From CAYMST01 sp964393115 (GTDB lineage: Bacteria; Bacteroidota; Bacteroidia; Cytophagales; Cyclobacteriaceae): a DNA stretch of 7,355 nucleotides. Below are positions 4,320 through 7,355 of this stretch, in pieces. The stretch is taken from the NCBI GenBank assembly GCA_964393115.1, contig CAYMST010000243.1, positions 1-7,355 of the forward strand. Reading direction: 5' to 3'. The first letter of the stretch is position 1; every line of letters starts with the position of its first letter. A program made the translations under genes and the position numbers. The notes beneath the pieces are model-generated. The model had not been told where the DNA came from. It saw nothing but the letters and a program-made list of their open reading frames with translations, and did no database searches.

Positions 4320-6163
4320 TTCACAACTGCTATTTTGGTATTGTCCTGGTATATCATCTTCTCAATCAGCTCACCAGTACTACTTTTATGTTCAACAAGG
4401 CCATTTAGCTGATCATTAGTCCAAACTCCTTCTAAGAAGTCTCCTTTGGCCAGAAACAGTTTTCCTTTTCCGTGTTTTAAGTTCTCCTTCCAGAATCCTT
4501 CATACTTCCAACCATTCTCCCAGTTATAAGTACCAAAACCATGTTTTTTCTTCTCCTTAAACTCTCCCCAATACCCTAGATCTGGATTGAATTTCAACAG
4601 ATAGGTATCGGGATTTTTCAAATGTTGAATCACTTTAAACTTAGCCGGGTATTGCTTAATAGCCGGATATAAATACCTTACTGTGGAAGAATATCCCAAT
4701 TGATCCAATACCACATAGTCGACGTTAATTTTCTTAAAGTACTCAATCTGTTCGGCCGTGTTAAGCGTATTCTTATATCCTGCCACAAACTTGTCTGAGA
4801 ACATATGAAAAAGTTGTCCCTTACGACAAACAGTTATGGACGAATCAGATGCGTATTTCTTCACCCATTTAGCGAGCTTGAAATAATTATCGAAGCTCGG
4901 AGCATAAGGTTGTTTGGCTTTTGCTTCCAATCTAGTTAAGGCATGACTACCGTAACGAAATGAGCCTAGTAAACCAATTACTATCATAAAAGTATACACC
5001 TTCATGGGCGTATGAATTATAGATAACCGCTTTCCTATATCAATTAAACCTTCCGTCAATCCTTGAATGAATAAAAACAATAATAAAGGTACTAGCGGAA
5101 GCATAAATCTCACCCCATACCATTGAGTGGGCCAAAGCATCAGTATACCAAAGGTAGCAAGCAAGTAGAGCACTATTATCGATTGATGTCTTTTCAGCTT
5201 AATCAATCCTATTACCATTAAACTAGCAATAGCAATCCCTATGATCCATTCTTTAATTCGGTAGGGATCCTCTGGAGAAGCTACACTTATGAAATTGAAG
5301 TTACCAGAAGGGATTTCTCTGGTAATATATCTAGAAAAATTATCCCAAACTCTCGAAAACCAATCTAGGAATTCCATTTTACCCTGTTCTGGTCGATAGT
5401 TATTCCTGAGCACTAACTGTCTCATGTATGAGTTCCCTCCAAGACTTTGTGTTCTCAGAAACCAAGGAGTACCCAATGCAACAAACCCTACGATATGGAC
5501 AATCAAATAGTTTTTATGCTTGTTTAGCGCGATTCCTACAGCCATAGCCACAAAAAGCGCTAAACCAGTGGATCTAACGTGATAACAAATAGAAACCAAA
5601 ACAACCAATACAAAAAACAACCAATTGCGTTGAATAGGTTGATTAAAGTCTATTTTCAGGTAAATAAATATGCAGAGTAACGTAAAAAACATAAAGGGCA
5701 CCTCACTCATCATAATTACCGAAAAGCTCAACAGATGGTAGTTCAGCAACGTATATAAACAGACCAAAAAGGGCACATAATAGTTTCCCGAACATAAATG
5801 TGTGATAAAGAACAATAAACTAATAGATAAAAAAAAGAAGACAAGGTTTGCGACCTTCACAACATCTGTTTTGTCTGAAAACAGCTTAATGGTAGCGGCA
5901 ATAATAAGCGGATAACCAACCGGGAAGTGGTTGTGCGCTCGTAATTGCTTATCATGGGTATTCGTAAACCCAGTACCCTGAGCTAGCGACTTACCTAGGA
6001 TGTAATATCCTGCATTATCACCTGCTAAACTTACTTTTTTATCAAAAGCAGTCTGCGAAACATAAAAAAAAGTAATGATCAAAGTTACCAGTCCAATTAA
6101 CAAAAACATCTGGCTAACCAGATTTCCCCGTTCTGACACGTTCTTTAGGGTTTGATTTTTCAT
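4316..6163 (-). CDS. Polytopic GT-C (ArnT/GT39-like) glycosyltransferase with C-terminal MORN repeats
   Basis: This 615-residue integral membrane protein has a first helix at about 17-37, then the loop SLAGDNAGYYILGKSLA with Asp49 at the usual catalytic acidic position of GT-C enzymes. HNHFPVGYP follows, then roughly ten hydrophobic segments up to about residue 410, including the RFMLPLVPLLLF helix. A soluble, probably periplasmic part follows (about 430-530, with VVLDQLGYSSTVRYLYPAI). Residues 531-599 are three MORN repeats with an exact 23-residue period (531-553, 554-576, 577-599): YWGEFKEKKKHGFGTY, YEGFWKENLKHGKGKL, LEGVWTNDQLNG. By family it should transfer a polyprenyl-phosphate-linked sugar to a lipid, glycan or protein; the acceptor is unknown. 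It overlaps the GT2 gene by 4 bp. The ATG at 6163 gives a short cytoplasmic N-terminus before helix 1. MORN repeats are not usual in this family. Confidence 0.88.
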   Translation of the reverse strand: MKNQTLKNVSERGNLVSQMFLLIGLVTLIITFFYVSQTAFDKKVSLAGDNAGYYILGKSLAQGTGFTNTHDKQLRAHNHFPVGYPLIIAATIKLFSDKTDVVKVANLVFFFLSISLLFFITHLCSGNYYVPFLVCLYTLLNYHLLSFSVIMMSEVPFMFFTLLCIFIYLKIDFNQPIQRNWLFFVLVVLVSICYHVRSTGLALFVAMAVGIALNKHKNYLIVHIVGFVALGTPWFLRTQSLGGNSYMRQLVLRNNYRPEQGKMEFLDWFSRVWDNFSRYITREIPSGNFNFISVASPEDPYRIKEWIIGIAIASLMVIGLIKLKRHQSIIVLYLLATFGILMLWPTQWYGVRFMLPLVPLLLFLFIQGLTEGLIDIGKRLSIIHTPMKVYTFMIVIGLLGSFRYGSHALTRLEAKAKQPYAPSFDNYFKLAKWVKKYASDSSITVCRKGQLFHMFSDKFVAGYKNTLNTAEQIEYFKKINVDYVVLDQLGYSSTVRYLYPAIKQYPAKFKVIQHLKNPDTYLLKFNPDLGYWGEFKEKKKHGFGTYNWENGWKYEGFWKENLKHGKGKLFLAKGDFLEGVWTNDQLNGLVEHKSSTGELIEKMIYQDNTKIAVVK

Positions 6164-6296
6164 ATTTATACAGATCTCATGTTGGTATTAGAAGTAGTTC
6201 GCGTTTATAAAAGACTGCACCTGTATTAAGGCATTTTGTCCATGTGCAATATGTTCAAATAGCCCATATCAACCTCCACTTATCTTTGTGATTGTT

Positions 6297-6324
6297 AGAT
6301 TAAGTTGCTAAACAGACTTAATCT
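6297..6324. other. Perfect 9-bp stem-loop upstream of the glycosyltransferase operon
   Basis: AGATTAAGT (6297-6305) pairs perfectly with ACTTAATCT (6316-6324) around a 10-nt loop. On the plus strand only four T follow (6324-6327). It could be a weak terminator for a plus-strand transcript not visible here, or an operator-like or leader structure about 135 nt upstream of the GT-C start. The function cannot be decided. Confidence 0.4.
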
Positions 6325-6602
6325 TTTAACTTCATGACTACTTCTAAAAATCATCTGTCATCAATACAATCTACCCCGCATCTTACCCCCTCCCTTTCTT
6401 TTTATTTTTTTTAACAACACTTTAATTTTAGTTTATAAACTCACCATTTTTCATCATAACCAATCATCTGAAAGACTTGAAAATTGGAAAAAAGGCTAGT
6501 TATAAAAACATATTGATAGGTTATTCAGGCATTTCAAATTCCTATCCTACCACGTTGGTATTTACAGATAGCTAATCAATAAATATTCGATTTCAAAAGT
6601 TT

Positions 6603-6682
6603 AGGAATCATTTATATAGAACCGATAAAACAATTCTGGTTTGAAAGATGTATTACTGACTTTATATCAACGATCAATGCAC
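6603..6682 (+). repeat. Intergenic palindromic repeat, copy E (degenerate)
   Basis: It begins GGAATCAT, like the left end of C and D. It keeps CTGGTTTGAAAGATGTATTA (6636-6655) and TTTATATCA where the other copies have TTGGTTTGAATGGCATATTG and TTTATATCA. There is a 1-nt deletion, the arms no longer match AAGAGTTG/CAGCTCTT, and the tail is lost. Same orientation as the other four copies, 3 kb away on the far side of the glycosyltransferase operon. Confidence 0.6.
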
Positions 6683-6689
6683 TAATCAG

Positions 6690-7121
6690 GAGTCCGACCG
6701 CTAGCATCCTTCTGCAATAGAACTATTTCGTTTAGACGATATATGTTTTTTCTTTTTACTTACCTTGAATCAGGATCTCCATTGAAAGATGAATATCCCA
6801 CGCCAAGTAGAATTATATCTAACCTTGTTATATCCTCTATTTCGACAATTTACCTTTACAGCACTTCGGACTTCGCTATGATGTATTTTATCGTGTTACC
6901 TAATAGCCTCAATATGTTTCCTTTCGTTAGTTCAGATATTGCAGTCTGATTGCTTCGGTATTTCGATTACATCATTCTAAATTACACAACCGCCAACCTC
7001 TTCACTTGCTTTGCTTGAGGAAATGAACCATGCACTTTGGGTGACTCTCACCCTTATGAACATCAGAATAATTAGACTGTACTATACCCATCATTCATGA
7101 TACACGCAACACTAATCACAC
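6690..7121 (-). other. Structured-RNA-like block, possible group II intron 5' fragment
   Basis: Read on the minus strand, the block starts at GTGTGAT (7121 downwards), which fits the GUGYG 5' end of group II introns. It then has a hairpin GGGTGA-GAG-TCACCC (7053-7039) and A-rich, GAAA-bearing segments typical of domain I, such as AACTAACGAAAGG and GTCGAAATAGAGGATATAAC. Local stems include CAATAT/ATATTG (6936-6941 with 6910-6915) and GCTAT/ATAGC (6903-6907 with 6875-6879). All minus-strand frames carry stops, so it is not a gene. No reverse transcriptase and no domain V (AGC...GTT hairpin) are present, so any intron would be a truncated fragment. The assignment rests on resemblance from memory; a decayed pseudogene or another ncRNA remains possible. 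Confidence 0.3.
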
Positions 7122-7250
7122 ATGAGAACAAATCACAAACTATTGATTTTCAAACAATTATAACATTATTTATTCTTCTAACTGACTTTAAGACCGAAAA
7201 ATTTGAGAACGCTAATCTGTGATTTAGGTTAAGATTAATTGTAAGTTTTG

Positions 7251-7258
7251 TAAATTTG
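7251..7258 (+). promoter_or_regulatory. -7 promoter element for the gene at the right edge
   Basis: TAAATTTG is a perfect TAnnTTTG match, 50 nt before the ATG at 7308. A good -33 TTG about 19-21 nt upstream is not evident (the bases there read TTTAGGTT), so the promoter is only partly supported. Confidence 0.4.
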
Positions 7259-7307
7259 AAATTACTTGGAAATATCGCCGGGCACCTTTACGAACTATTA
7301 AAAAAAC

Positions 7308-7355
7308 ATGATGAAGAACAACATCACAATCTTGACACTTTTAGTCTTACTAAGT
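7308..7355 (+). CDS. Start of a secreted protein (16 codons, cut by window end)
   Basis: The reading frame ATG ATG AAG AAC... is open to the window end and encodes MMKNNITILTLLVLLS. A lysine followed by a hydrophobic run is the beginning of a Sec signal peptide, so the product is probably exported or a lipoprotein. Either ATG (7308 or 7311) could be the start; an A-rich stretch (AAAAAAC) precedes it, as is common in Bacteroidota, which lack a Shine-Dalgarno. A -7 promoter motif lies 50 nt upstream. The family cannot be told from 16 residues. Confidence 0.6.
   Translation, partial: MMKNNITILTLLVLLS

Larger units (their letters stand above)
6164..7307. other. Gene-poor 1.1-kb intergenic region
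   Basis: No convincing protein gene on either strand; the longest frame (plus strand, about 6743-6949) is low-complexity and matches no family I know. The region holds a hairpin at 6297-6324, a T- and C-rich stretch near 6378-6412, repeat copy E (6603-6682), a structured block (about 6690-7121), and the promoter and start of the edge gene. The promoter of the glycosyltransferase operon should lie in the left part (6164-6400), but I see no perfect TAnnTTTG there on the minus strand. Confidence 0.6.

Noticed and set aside
6743..6949. 68-residue plus-strand reading frame
   Set aside because: Low-complexity product (rich in Ser, Ile, Tyr, Phe) with no recognisable domain. It overlaps the structured block on the other strand and has no promoter; chance open frame.
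6770..6950. Degraded protein gene on the minus strand
   Set aside because: Short open stretches read like protein, but they lie in different frames separated by stops and match no family I know. A structured RNA explains the region at least as well, so no pseudogene is listed.

Overview
The window looks like chromosomal DNA of a Bacteroidota bacterium, most likely a free-living Cytophagales-type organism. The base composition is AT-rich. Genes lack Shine-Dalgarno sequences. Several Bacteroidota-type -7 promoter motifs (TAnnTTTG) occur at sensible places, and the HslV, DUF3109 and GT-C proteins resemble those of this phylum. The genus cannot be fixed from the sequence alone.

Layout. Positions 1-120 are the last 39 codons of a dihydrolipoamide acyltransferase (E2) of a 2-oxoacid dehydrogenase complex, followed by hairpins and two separate rho-independent terminators (about 168-218 and 336-364). 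Next come hslV (480-1016) and an ArsC-family reductase (1013-1360), which overlap by ATGA and probably form one transcript. A short lipoprotein of the DUF3574 family (1497-1895, TTG start) follows on the plus strand. The minus strand then carries a Uma2-type nuclease-fold protein (1977-2594), a DUF3109 cysteine-cluster protein (2711-3289) and a two-gene glycosylation operon. That operon encodes a polytopic ArnT/GT39-like GT-C transferase with an unusual C-terminal run of three MORN repeats (4316-6163), overlapping by ATGA a DPM1-like GT2 enzyme (3585-4319). The pair suggests that GT2 makes a polyprenyl-phosphate sugar which the membrane enzyme transfers on the periplasmic side. A gene-poor stretch of about 1.1 kb follows, and the first 16 codons of a secreted protein lie at the right edge (7308-7355).

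The strongest unexplained signal is a dispersed intergenic repeat of about 85-90 bp. Four copies (1372-1461, 1911-1970, 2599-2690, 3476-3562) sit in four consecutive intergenic gaps, all in the same orientation although the genes change strand. A degenerate fifth copy is at 6603-6682. Three copies keep exactly the same inverted arms (AAGAGTTG and CAGCTCTT) with start-to-start spacing of 38 nt, and the inner stem shows a compensatory base change. It is therefore a structured REP/MITE-like element rather than chance similarity.

A second candidate is about 6690-7121 on the minus strand. It has no intact reading frame but many local hairpins and resembles the 5' part (domain I) of a group II intron, without a reverse transcriptase or domain V in the window. 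That call is tentative.
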